Source: Flavivirga jejuensis (GTDB taxonomy: Bacteria; Bacteroidota; Bacteroidia; Flavobacteriales; Flavobacteriaceae). Taken from it: a stretch of DNA of 64,000 nt. The position numbers and the translations under genes were made by a program. Location of the stretch: the NCBI RefSeq assembly GCF_030540765.1, contig NZ_JAUOEL010000003.1, forward strand, positions 620,001-684,000. The letters are read 5' to 3'. Each line of letters starts with the position of its first letter. Positions within the stretch are counted from its first letter, which is position 1. Below, one piece after another: positions 17,954 through 25,340 of this stretch. The notes under the pieces are model-generated. The model did not search any database and was not told the origin of the DNA. It worked only from the letters and a program-made list of their open reading frames with translations.

Positions 17954-18085
17954 CACAACAACTAACTATTTAGTTATTGCTTGTTCTCGCCTAATTCTGA
18001 AAACCCTTGAGGGTTTTCAGCTTGGTGTGTATTTGTAAAATTAAGTACTAACTCACACAACTACTTATAGCCAAAATCGTTGTAC
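17954..18085 (+). repeat. ~125-bp intercassette repeat, copy 1
   Basis: Shows the order shared by copies at 20518, 22301, 23246, 25179 and 26779: an A/T-rich TTATTGC start, a central hairpin (here an 11-bp perfect stem, 17997-18007 with 18010-18020), TTTGTAAAATTAAGT, then CACACAACTACTTATA and a CGTTG end. The hairpin carries paired changes relative to other copies (ACCC with GGGT). Confidence 0.65.
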
Positions 18086-18109
18086 ATATATAACAATCAA
18101 AGAAAACTA

Positions 18110-18850
18110 ATGAAGTTAAAAAATACTGATATTGAAAATCCTACCCCCTTTTTAATGGAAAAAATTGCCATTTACGCAAAGAAGTTCAAAGACTTTGATC
18201 CTCGAATCATTGAAGGTTGCGCTTTGTGTTATAAGCATAGTCCATTATACCGAAAGCACATAGCCTCATCTAATTTTGGAAAAACCATGGGGTGGCGCTT
18301 AACACATAGCTGGACTCAAAACCCTAAACATTATAGTGACCTTAAGATGATAGGCCCATTAGACTTAGGCTTATTTTCTGTAAGAATCGATGCTATTTTG
18401 GGAAACAACCAGTTAACTGAATTTATAGAACAAGCAAAACAACTACCCATCTTCACTAGCTATATTCATGCTACTCAAAACTTCATTCTTAATCTATTAG
18501 TAAATAAAGATATCCGTTGGTTAAACTTTGAAACTCATCCTTCCTATAAAAATTTTTTAGAGGTATGTAAAAGCTACAGCCCAACTTATAGAGAGATAGC
18601 TAAAAAAGGGAAAGACGATGGCTGGGAGTTAGTAAAAATATGGTCTGATAACCCCGAGAATATCACAGCTCTAAGAGCTATTTTCCCTTTAGATATTGCT
18701 CTTTACTCTGTTCGTTTAGACAGCATTATTCATCATACGGATCTAACAGATTTTTCTCACAAGATAAATACAAATAAGTATGCCTCAATACTACCAATGG
18801 AGGTTATGAGGTTTGTTTCCCAAATTCAAAACGAATGGGGAGTTTCTTAA
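18110..18850 (+). CDS. Cytoplasmic protein with internal duplication, function unknown
   Basis: 246 residues from the ATG at 18110 (an upstream TTG lies inside the repeat). No signal or membrane segment. Two related units are visible: KHSPLYRKH...MGWRLTHSWTQNP...IGPLDLGLFSVRIDAI (about 37-98) and SYSPTYREI...DGWELVKIWSDNP...IFPLDIALYSVRLDSI (about 153-214). The conserved W..NP and PLD.[AG]L[FY]SVR suggest a helical repeat domain. I do not recognise the family. After its stop the same frame stays open for 58 more codons. Confidence 0.55.
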   Translation: MKLKNTDIENPTPFLMEKIAIYAKKFKDFDPRIIEGCALCYKHSPLYRKHIASSNFGKTMGWRLTHSWTQNPKHYSDLKMIGPLDLGLFSVRIDAILGNNQLTEFIEQAKQLPIFTSYIHATQNFILNLLVNKDIRWLNFETHPSYKNFLEVCKSYSPTYREIAKKGKDDGWELVKIWSDNPENITALRAIFPLDIALYSVRLDSIIHHTDLTDFSHKINTNKYASILPMEVMRFVSQIQNEWGVS

Positions 18851-19131
18851 AATCGCTTTATCTATAAAAAAATAGATGCACTCTATTATTTCTTGAATTG
18901 CCAATTAGAACCTCGACAGCTCCAAAAAGGATGGAGCAATCGACATGAATCATTCATCTATCATGTTGGTCTGAATATTATTAGTAATAAATTGAATCGA
19001 AGTCGAAAAAATGTAAAAACAAATTGATTAACATAGGAACTTCTCCATTATTAAAATAATAAAAACGTTTTACAATCAAAATAGATCGGTAACAACTTAA
19101 AAATCCCCTGCTGTTCCCTGGTATATGCTAC
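18851..19131 (+). other. Non-coding stretch holding an in-frame remnant
   Basis: The frame of the preceding gene continues after its TAA to a TGA at 19025-19027, with protein-like content (LNCQLEPRQLQKGWSNRHES, then FIYHVGLNIISNKLNRSRKN). It may be a former C-terminal extension cut off by a nonsense change or a fragment of another gene. The rest, to the repeat at 19132, shows no gene. Confidence 0.3.
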
Positions 19132-19220
19132 GCAAGTTTTTACTTGTGGCGTTAGATTGACAGTTAAGAGTAATAAAAAAGATTTACTAACTTAGTCACT
19201 CACATAACGGAAATATAGTT
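19132..19220 (+). repeat. Cassette-type repeat, second family, copy 2
   Basis: GCAAGTTTTTACTTG forms a small hairpin, followed by GGCGTTAGATTG, AAGAGTAATAAAAAAG, GTCACTCACATAACGG and AAATATAGTT, in common with 16628-16752. It ends at the cassette-specific GTTAGCAAAC (19221-19230). Confidence 0.65.
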
Positions 19221-19293
19221 GTTAGCAAACATTTAAAACAACATTTCGGTAACATAAACAAACATTGCCAGACTTATAGGAAAACATAAATAA

Positions 19294-20349
19294 ATGAAGA
19301 TAATCGTTAGCGTAGTAATTTTATTAATATCAAATCAACTTGCTTTTGGGCAATCGCGAGAAAAAAAAATTGATTCAATTTGTCAGGCTATCCAAAATAA
19401 AAATCCAGAAGTTGCAATTAGTATAGGATTTATAGAAAACAGCAAAGAATATTTCTTTAATTATGGAAAAATCAGTCAGGAGAGTGATTTTAAAGTGGAT
19501 GAAAATACAGTTTATGAAATTGGTTCTATTACAAAATTACTGACTGCTAACTTAATAGTACAAGCACAAGACGAAAGGAAATTGAAAATTGTCGACTTTA
19601 TAGATAACTACTTACCGAAAGAATATATGTTGTCAGAAAAAATAAAAGGTAAACTTAAAATTTCCGATTTAGCTTCTCATCAATCAGGTCTGCCAGATTT
19701 TGATTTTGGTCAACTTATCGAATTAAATCCTAAACAACCTTTAGACATAAGCAAAGAGGCTATTCATTCGATTCTCAACGACAGTACGAAATTATCAGAT
19801 TATGGTAATTATAGATACTCAAATATAAGCTATGTTTTAATGGGCATTATATTAGAAAGTATCTACTCAAAAAGTTTTGACGAATTGGTAAAGGAAAAAA
19901 TACTCGTTCCTTCAAAAATGAAGAATACTTTGACAACGGACTTCAATGTTAAGAACAAAGTTGTTGGACATGATATAAATGGAGTAGAGCAAGATTATTT
20001 TGTTTGGAATTCACTATTTGCACCAGCAGGTTTGCTAAAGTCAAACACATCTGATATGTCGAAATTATTGAAAACACTTTTATCGAATAAAGGCAAAATT
20101 GGAAAAGCAACTTCAGTAACAGAGAAAACCTTCTATAAAAACACCCAAATGGAAATTGGTTTCGGACAGGAAATAGAACGAAACGGAAATGACACTTTCT
20201 TCTATAAAGCAGGCGACACATTTTCCTGTTCCTCAATTTTTGCTTACGACAGGAAATCAAATTGGGGAATAGTGATAATGATAAACCACAAAAATTCCGA
20301 TTTAATAAGAGAGTTGATTAATACGATTTATGAACAAGCATTGAGATAA
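19294..20349 (+). CDS. Serine hydrolase, beta-lactamase class C/PBP-like family
   Basis: 351 residues with a signal peptide (1-19, LAFGQ). All three motifs of the serine-active-site fold are present: SxxK as GSITK (Ser78, Lys81), YxN as YSN in NYRYSNISY (~173), and KAG in FYKAGDTF in place of KTG. The protein is in the EstB/Pab87/AmpC-like group, mostly esterases and D-amino acid peptidases; true AmpC resistance is not implied. It is a single-gene cassette, bounded by GTTAGCAAAC (19221) and its complement GTTTGCTAAC (20355). The ATG is 64 bases after that boundary. Confidence 0.85.
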   Translation: MKIIVSVVILLISNQLAFGQSREKKIDSICQAIQNKNPEVAISIGFIENSKEYFFNYGKISQESDFKVDENTVYEIGSITKLLTANLIVQAQDERKLKIVDFIDNYLPKEYMLSEKIKGKLKISDLASHQSGLPDFDFGQLIELNPKQPLDISKEAIHSILNDSTKLSDYGNYRYSNISYVLMGIILESIYSKSFDELVKEKILVPSKMKNTLTTDFNVKNKVVGHDINGVEQDYFVWNSLFAPAGLLKSNTSDMSKLLKTLLSNKGKIGKATSVTEKTFYKNTQMEIGFGQEIERNGNDTFFYKAGDTFSCSSIFAYDRKSNWGIVIMINHKNSDLIRELINTIYEQALR

Positions 20350-20368
20350 AAAACGTTTGCTAACACCG

Positions 20369-20517
20369 GTGGCTGTTGCACAACTACTTTTTTTGACTGG
20401 ATTAGGTTATTTCTGGCAACTTCAAAAGTAATAAATATTAATAATCAGCAACTTATCAATTGTTTGAAAATTAAAAACACATGATTTCCTAAAAATTTTG
20501 AGTTGCGCAACAGTCAC
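20369..20517 (+). mobile_element. 149-bp MITE-like element, copy 1
   Basis: Terminal inverted repeats of 17 bp, GTGGCTGTTGCACAACT and the complement of AGTTGCGCAACAGTCAC, two mismatches apart, enclose an A/T-rich non-coding interior. A copy of identical length lies at 22152-22300. It interrupts the junction between a cassette end (CTAACACCG) and a 125-bp repeat. No transposase is in the window; the ends recall DDE insertion-sequence termini. Confidence 0.65.
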
Positions 20518-20642
20518 AACGTGTATAATTAATTGCTTTAGCAAGTGCTTATTTGGAAAATTCCTTCGGAATTTTCTCTGGCAAGTTTTTGTTTGCTAAA
20601 TTAGTAGCTTAACCTCGCAACTAACCATACACAAACACGTTA
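20518..20642 (+). repeat. ~125-bp intercassette repeat, copy 2
   Basis: Runs from AACGTGTATAATTAATTGC to CATACACAAACACGTTACC. The two ends are imperfect inverted repeats (ACGTGTAT against ATACAC..ACGT with extra bases). The central hairpin is GAAAATTCC with GGAATTTTC (9 bp). Confidence 0.7.
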
Positions 20643-20660
20643 CCACACATAAAAACTAAC

Positions 20661-22145
20661 ATGAAACTAGAAAAAATAGTCATAGTAATTTTCATCATTG
20701 GACTTATTGGTTGTTCAAAAAAGAATCATGAAATAATAATCACTGGAAAGACTATTGGAAATATTCCAGATAAAATCGAATATACAGTGCCAATTAATGG
20801 AACTTGGTTTTATGGTGCAAAAAAATCAGTTGTTCCAGATTCATTAGGTGATTTTACTATTTCTTTAAAGTCCGACTCAGCTTCGTTTGTAACCTTATTT
20901 GTGCCTAAGCAGACTGCAACAGTCTTGTTAGTTGAACCAGATAAAAAATATGAAATTGATTTCCACTTAAATTCAAAAGAGAATAAAATTAAAGGAGAGA
21001 GCAACGAAGCTCAAACTTTATACAAATCATTTGCTTTTCCAGATTTTCATGTACTTAGTTCTTCCAACGAATTGCTGAAAGATTCGGTTTTTACAACTAT
21101 ATCATCAAAGATAAATACCCTAAAAGAAAAAGAAATATTTCAGTTTAGAGAACAATTAGAAAAGAAGAGCATTACTAAAGCCTTTTATGATTTAGCAGAA
21201 TTGGATAGAAAACACTACTATGCTGCATTGGAAACCTCAATTTCTAAAGTTAAATATAATGGAAATTTTGATAGTTCAGAGACACAAAATGCTCAAATTA
21301 TAAAACTTTGGAAGAAAACATTTCATCAAACTCCACCTACTGAGTCTTTTGATATCCGCTCTCCATGGTCATTTGTTTTGATAAATAACTATATAGAGGT
21401 CAATCAATTCAATTTTGGCACATTAGACCTTGAGGGAATGAAAAAAATCTTCAAACAAAGACAAAATCATTCTTTCAACGTCAAAGAAGCGAAAAAATAT
21501 TTAAAGGGACAGGTTCTAGAATTTTATCTTGCCAACTATATTTTAAGCAATAGTTTTAGGAACAAAGAAAATTCCAAAGAATTAATTGATTTATATGATG
21601 AATTTAAAATAGAATACCCTAATAGCAATTATAGCGAGTACTTAACGTCCTTTATAAAACCTATAATAGACTTTCATAAAAAGATTGAAAAATCTATGAC
21701 TAATGAAAAAATCAAGTTTATCGAAAATTATAAGAATATTGACACTTTCGATGAACTTACAAAGAACTTAAAAGGCAAAAAGGTTTTTATTGATATTTGG
21801 GGGACTTGGTGCGCACCTTGTAAAGAGGAATTTCAACATAAAGACAAGCTCAACAAACTTCTTAAATCTAAAAATATCGAGGTGCTTTATATTTGTGAAG
21901 GTAAAAACAGTAAGGAAAAAGTTTGGAAAGAGATGATAAAATTTTACAATTTAGAAGGGTCTCACATTAGAGCTAATAATAAGCTATTAACTGACATAAT
22001 TAAAAAACTTGAAAGAGTTGGTTCCTTTTACTATCCATATTATATTTTAATTGACGAAAATGGAGAAATTGTAAAAAACCCTGCCAAAAAACCTTCTCAA
22101 TTAAGCGAATTAGAAAAGGAAATAAGTGAAAATTACGTGTGGTAA
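20661..22145 (+). CDS. Lipoprotein with DUF4369-like domain and TlpA thioredoxin domain
   Basis: 494 residues. Lipobox IIGLIGC puts Cys18 as the lipidated residue, followed by SKKN. An N-terminal beta domain (about 25-110, IIITGKTIGNIPDKIEY, GDFTISLKSD) resembles DUF4369, a helical middle follows, and a C-terminal TlpA-like thioredoxin fold has the redox motif WCAPCK (Cys ~384 and ~387) in FIDIWGTWCAPCKEEF. Expected role: periplasm-facing thiol-disulfide exchange. The cassette is bounded by GTTACCACAC (20639-20648) and GTGTGGTAAC (22137-22146), the latter containing the stop codon. Confidence 0.82.
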   Translation: MKLEKIVIVIFIIGLIGCSKKNHEIIITGKTIGNIPDKIEYTVPINGTWFYGAKKSVVPDSLGDFTISLKSDSASFVTLFVPKQTATVLLVEPDKKYEIDFHLNSKENKIKGESNEAQTLYKSFAFPDFHVLSSSNELLKDSVFTTISSKINTLKEKEIFQFREQLEKKSITKAFYDLAELDRKHYYAALETSISKVKYNGNFDSSETQNAQIIKLWKKTFHQTPPTESFDIRSPWSFVLINNYIEVNQFNFGTLDLEGMKKIFKQRQNHSFNVKEAKKYLKGQVLEFYLANYILSNSFRNKENSKELIDLYDEFKIEYPNSNYSEYLTSFIKPIIDFHKKIEKSMTNEKIKFIENYKNIDTFDELTKNLKGKKVFIDIWGTWCAPCKEEFQHKDKLNKLLKSKNIEVLYICEGKNSKEKVWKEMIKFYNLEGSHIRANNKLLTDIIKKLERVGSFYYPYYILIDENGEIVKNPAKKPSQLSELEKEISENYVW

Positions 22146-22151
22146 CCACCG

Positions 22152-22300
22152 GTGGCTGTTGCACAACTACTTTTTTTGACTGAATTAGGTTATTTCTGGG
22201 AACTTCAAAAGCAATAAGTATTGATAATAAGCGACTTAATAATTATTTGAAAATTAAAAACACATGATTTCCTAAAAATTTTGAGTTGTGCAACAGTCAC
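22152..22300 (+). mobile_element. 149-bp MITE-like element, copy 2
   Basis: Same length and the same 17-bp ends as 20369-20517, with scattered base changes inside. It too lies directly between a cassette end (GGTAACCACCG) and a 125-bp repeat. Either this junction is the preferred target, or the element and repeat were copied together. Confidence 0.65.
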
Positions 22301-22430
22301 ATCGTATAAAATTAATTGCTAGCCCTATACTACTTACGAAAATCCTTGCAGGCTTTCTATATGTGATTTATTTGCTAAATTTAATGCTTAATTCACGCAA
22401 CGAAATCATACACAAATACCTTAGCGGTAA
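22301..22430 (+). repeat. ~125-bp intercassette repeat, copy 3
   Basis: ATCGTATAAAATTAATTGC at the left and CATACACAAATACCTTAGC at the right. The central hairpin is degraded: the GAAA/TTTC ends still pair but inner positions do not. Confidence 0.6.
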
Positions 22431-22448
22431 TTAAAAAAGTGAACATAC

Positions 22449-23237
22449 ATGAAACTTGAACTATATCAAATAGATGCATTTACAGATAAAACATTTGGTG
22501 GAAATCCAGCTTGTGTTGTTCCTTTAAAAGACTGGCTACCTGATGAAATAATGTTGAAGATCGCAAAAGAAAATGCAGTCGCTGAAACTGCTTTTTTTGT
22601 AGACAAAGGAGATAAAATACATTTACGGTGGTTTACTCCAGAAATTGAAATGGATCTGTGCGGCCACGCAACTCTTGCAACAACACATTGCTTAAAGTCA
22701 ATTTTAAATTACCCTAATGACAAGATAATATTTGAAACATTAAGTGGTGATTTAACTGTTTTAGTAGAAAATGATTTATACTATTTAGACTTTCCATCGC
22801 GAATGCCTATTGCTTCAGAACTACCTGAAACGATTAAAAAATCTATAAATATACAACCGAAAGAAATTTATAAGTCTAGAGATTATTTATTGGTCTATGA
22901 TACAGAGCAGGAAATCGAAAACATCAAAGTTGACAGACAAACATTTGATAAAATAAATCTTGATCCTGGCGGAGTAATCGTTACAGCAAAAGGAGAAAAT
23001 TGTGATTTTGTGTCGAGGTTTTTCACACCACAAGCATCAATATTAGAAGACCCTGTTACTGGTTCAGCACATTGTTCATTAATTCCCTTTTGGTCATCAA
23101 GACTTGAAAAAAATGAATTAAATGCAATACAAATTTCTGATAGAATTGGAAAATTACATTGCCAAAATAGAAAAGATAGAGTAGTTATAAGTGGAAAAGC
23201 GAAAACATATTCAATAGGAAACTTATGGACAGAATAA
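22449..23237 (+). CDS. PhzF family isomerase/epimerase
   Basis: 262 residues, ATG start. Hallmarks: TFGGNPACVV near 15-24, catalytic Glu46 in NAVAETAFF, DLCGHATLA, and DPVTGSAHCSL in the second half, the pseudo-symmetric diaminopimelate-epimerase-like fold. PhzF itself isomerises a phenazine precursor; most homologues have unknown substrates, and no other phenazine gene is present. Cassette context: a 125-bp repeat lies on either side. Confidence 0.88.
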   Translation: MKLELYQIDAFTDKTFGGNPACVVPLKDWLPDEIMLKIAKENAVAETAFFVDKGDKIHLRWFTPEIEMDLCGHATLATTHCLKSILNYPNDKIIFETLSGDLTVLVENDLYYLDFPSRMPIASELPETIKKSINIQPKEIYKSRDYLLVYDTEQEIENIKVDRQTFDKINLDPGGVIVTAKGENCDFVSRFFTPQASILEDPVTGSAHCSLIPFWSSRLEKNELNAIQISDRIGKLHCQNRKDRVVISGKAKTYSIGNLWTE

Positions 23238-23245
23238 AAACTACC

Positions 23246-23376
23246 ACCAATACAGTAAATAATTTAATGCTAGTTCGAGCCTATTTACAAAACCCTCCGC
23301 CGATTTCTATTCTGTTTTTCTGCTAAATTAAATGCTTAAAACACCCAACAAACCATATACAAACACATTAGCGGTA
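23246..23376 (+). repeat. ~125-bp intercassette repeat, copy 4
   Basis: CACCAATACAGTAAATAATTTAATGC to ACACATTAGCGG. The hairpin is largely lost, but the right half (TGCTAAATTAAATGCTTAAA, CATATACAAACAC) is well kept. An open frame from 23332 runs from this repeat into the next gene, which can mislead start calling. Confidence 0.6.
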
Positions 23377-23790
23377 ATGAACAAAATGACATTCTATCAA
23401 AAAGAAATCAATCGAATTAAAGGAATTTGCTATTCTAATGATAGACAAATTCAAACCGTAATTGGAATGCGAAATTATATTGAGAATAACTTCGACAAAG
23501 AATTGAACTTGGATTTACTCTCGCACATCAGATTTACTTCAAAGTTTCATCTTCTGAGATTGTTCAAAAAATACTATGGACAGACACCAAGACAGTATTT
23601 AATAGACAAAAGGATTACAAAATCAAAAATCTATTTAAGAATGGGAATGTCGGTATCAGAAACTTGTTATTCGGTCGGATTTGAAAGCCCAAGTTCATTC
23701 AGCACACTTTTCAAAAAAAAGATTGGAAAAACACCAACTGATTTTCAAAAAGAGCAATTTTCACAAAGTCAATCTAAAGTTAATTCTTGA
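23377..23790 (+). CDS. AraC-type DNA-binding protein, HTH domain only
   Basis: 137 residues from the ATG at 23377; upstream codons belong to the repeat, and Met4 is an alternative start. It has both helix-turn-helix units of AraC: LNLDLLSHIRFTSKFHLLRLFKKYYGQTP and MSVSETCYSVGFESPSSFSTLFKKKIGKTP (given in parts: first helix DLLSHIRF, second SETCYSVGF). There is no ligand domain, so it may sense nothing itself or act through the VOC protein encoded 32 bases downstream, a pairing seen often in bacteria. Confidence 0.85.
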   Translation: MNKMTFYQKEINRIKGICYSNDRQIQTVIGMRNYIENNFDKELNLDLLSHIRFTSKFHLLRLFKKYYGQTPRQYLIDKRITKSKIYLRMGMSVSETCYSVGFESPSSFSTLFKKKIGKTPTDFQKEQFSQSQSKVNS

Positions 23791-23822
23791 AATTTGGAGT
23801 GTCTAATTAAAAATCAAAAAAG

Positions 23823-24218
23823 ATGAAAATAAAAGTATTAAGTATTCCTGTTCAAGACCAAGAAAAAGCTCTAAAGTTCTATACCGAAACATTGGGGTTT
23901 ATAAAAAAAGTGGATGTTCCGTTAAGCGAAGAAAATAGGTGGTTAACAGTTGTAAACAAGGAGGAACAAGACGGAACCGAAATATTATTAGAACCTTCAC
24001 CCAAACATTTTGAACCTGCCAAAACTTATCAAAAGGCACTTTTTGATGCTGGGATTCCATATACTCAATTTAATGTTGAAAATGTGCAACAAGAATATGG
24101 CAGACTGAATAATCTTGGAGTCGAATTTAGTGTAAGCCCAACAGAAATGGGAACTGTAAAAATTGCTGTCTTCAATGACACTTGCGGAAATAAAATACAA
24201 ATAGTCGAAATGCTATAG
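23823..24218 (+). CDS. VOC (glyoxalase/bleomycin-resistance) family protein
   Basis: 131 residues. The betaalphabetabetabeta modules are clear: MKIKVLSIPVQDQEKALKFY and TETLGF at the N terminus, then a second module with GIPYTQFNVENVQ and CGNKIQIVEML at the end. Candidate metal ligands of the fold are partly replaced, so catalysis (metal-dependent lyase or dioxygenase) is uncertain and binding or sequestration is possible. It forms a two-gene unit with the AraC gene 32 bases upstream, the only clear two-gene cassette here. Confidence 0.82.
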   Translation: MKIKVLSIPVQDQEKALKFYTETLGFIKKVDVPLSEENRWLTVVNKEEQDGTEILLEPSPKHFEPAKTYQKALFDAGIPYTQFNVENVQQEYGRLNNLGVEFSVSPTEMGTVKIAVFNDTCGNKIQIVEML

Positions 24219-24271
24219 GATAAAACACTAGCACCAACAAGATAGCAAACATTTAAGCAACATAAAACTGA

Positions 24272-24709
24272 ATGGGAATATTTGACAAAATATTTGGAAC
24301 AAAAAAGAAAAATGCTGATATCGACTTTAACCAAATTGGGCTGAATTTATCTGAAAATGGGAAGGAATCTATTCGCAAGTTCATAAACAGAACGGACAAG
24401 GAACGAATGGGAGACATTATCCTTTTGGGAGACAAAGGTGACCAGAATTTCTTTTATTTAATTTACTATTCTGTTTTATTTGATTCGGATATAAACGTTC
24501 GCTTTGCAGCCTTAAAAAGAATACCGAATTTTCAAGGTAACCCAAATTTCGAAAAGCTAATTAACAAATTAAAAGAAGCCAATGTTGGAGAAATTTTAGA
24601 ACCGTATTATTCAATGATGTTATTTAGGCTTGGAAAAATATCTGAGACTGAGTTAAATGATAAATTGAACAATGAACAAGAACAAAATGTAAATCAAAAA
24701 AACCATTAA
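24272..24709 (+). CDS. Hypothetical cytoplasmic protein
   Basis: 145 residues, ATG start 53 bases after the VOC gene; the gap holds only a short degenerate boundary (CACTAGCACC, ATAGCAAAC). Sequence starts MGIFDKIFGTKKKNADIDF, a basic leader common in small flavobacterial proteins, followed by a helical segment with SDINVRFAALKRIPNFQGNP, which looks like a HEAT-type helix pair. C terminus is Asn/Gln/Glu-rich. No family recognised. Confidence 0.55.
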   Translation: MGIFDKIFGTKKKNADIDFNQIGLNLSENGKESIRKFINRTDKERMGDIILLGDKGDQNFFYLIYYSVLFDSDINVRFAALKRIPNFQGNPNFEKLINKLKEANVGEILEPYYSMMLFRLGKISETELNDKLNNEQEQNVNQKNH

Positions 24710-24797
24710 AAACACTCGAAGAAGCAAGAATCTTTACACGATAAAACTTCAGTAATAAAGAAGAAACCTTATTAATTTCTGATGGAAATGATTTTTT

Positions 24798-24968
24798 ATG
24801 GAAAATCAGAAAGAAATCAGTTGGAATGAAACATATAATACACCACTTGGAATTCCTATACAACACGTTAACGGAGGTCAACTCTTAATTATTACCATAG
24901 GTTTTTCTCGTTCATATTTTGAAGAAAACAATGAATTCCCAATTACCCCTTCATTAATTGAAAAATGA
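24798..24968 (+). CDS. Small hypothetical protein (56 residues), first of a coupled pair
   Basis: MENQKEISWNETYNTPLGIP begins a 56-residue frame with GGQLLIITIGFSRSYFEEN in the middle. It overlaps the next gene by ATGA at 24965-24968, the classic coupled stop-start. Upstream (24710-24797), another frame also looks coding (LEEARIFTR, EETLLISDGNDFLWK), so this may be the remains of one longer gene broken by frameshifts. Function unknown. Confidence 0.35.
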   Translation: MENQKEISWNETYNTPLGIPIQHVNGGQLLIITIGFSRSYFEENNEFPITPSLIEK

Positions 24969-25135
24969 AATATTATTACTTAAATAACTCGACTGAATTA
25001 GATGATATTTGTTTCTATTCACAAACAAAGATAATTAGTGGAACAACTGTGTTCAAGGAAAAACCTAATTATGACCAAAACTTTATTGAAAAAGGAAAAA
25101 TAGAAATTAAAAGCAAAGTTCGATTTAAAAAATGA
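24965..25135 (+). CDS. Small hypothetical protein (56 residues), second of a coupled pair
   Basis: MKYYYLNNSTELDDICFYSQ begins a 56-residue frame ending KSKVRFKK. Start codon overlaps the previous stop by four bases. Short, soluble, basic at the C terminus. The pairing of two tiny genes in one cassette is reminiscent of toxin-immunity or antitoxin layouts, but no motif supports that. Confidence 0.35.
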   Translation: MKYYYLNNSTELDDICFYSQTKIISGTTVFKEKPNYDQNFIEKGKIEIKSKVRFKK

Positions 25136-25178
25136 AATTACAGATTTAAGAAAGAGAACCGAATAAAAAACCAGTTCT

Positions 25179-25306
25179 CAACACCTTATATAATTTATTG
25201 CTAATTCTAGCCTACTTACGAAAATCCTCGCGGATTTTCTATTCGGTTTTTATTTGCTAAATTACATGCTAAACAACGTAGCAAAGCATATACAAACACA
25301 CTACAG
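25179..25306 (+). repeat. ~125-bp intercassette repeat, copy 5 (best hairpin)
   Basis: CAACACCTTATATAATTTATTGC at the left, hairpin GAAAATCC (25220-25227), loop TCGC, GGATTTTC (25232-25239), then TATTCGGTTTTTATTTGC and CATATACAAACACAC. The T-rich sequence after the hairpin could also make it act as a weak terminator for the upstream cassette. Confidence 0.72.
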
Positions 25307-25340
25307 GTAGTGCTAATACTAGAAAATCATTGAACATAGA

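Noticed and set aside
19294-20349. AmpC-type antibiotic resistance gene
   Set aside because: The three motifs only place it in the broad serine-hydrolase/class C fold; KTG is changed to KAG and length and context do not indicate a clinical beta-lactamase.
22449-23237. Phenazine biosynthesis cluster
   Set aside because: PhzF homologues are widespread with other roles and no other phz gene is present.
23997-24435. Three overlapping minus-strand frames opposite the VOC and hypothetical genes
   Set aside because: They run antisense to well-supported plus-strand genes and have low-complexity hydrophobic content typical of A/T-rich antisense reading.
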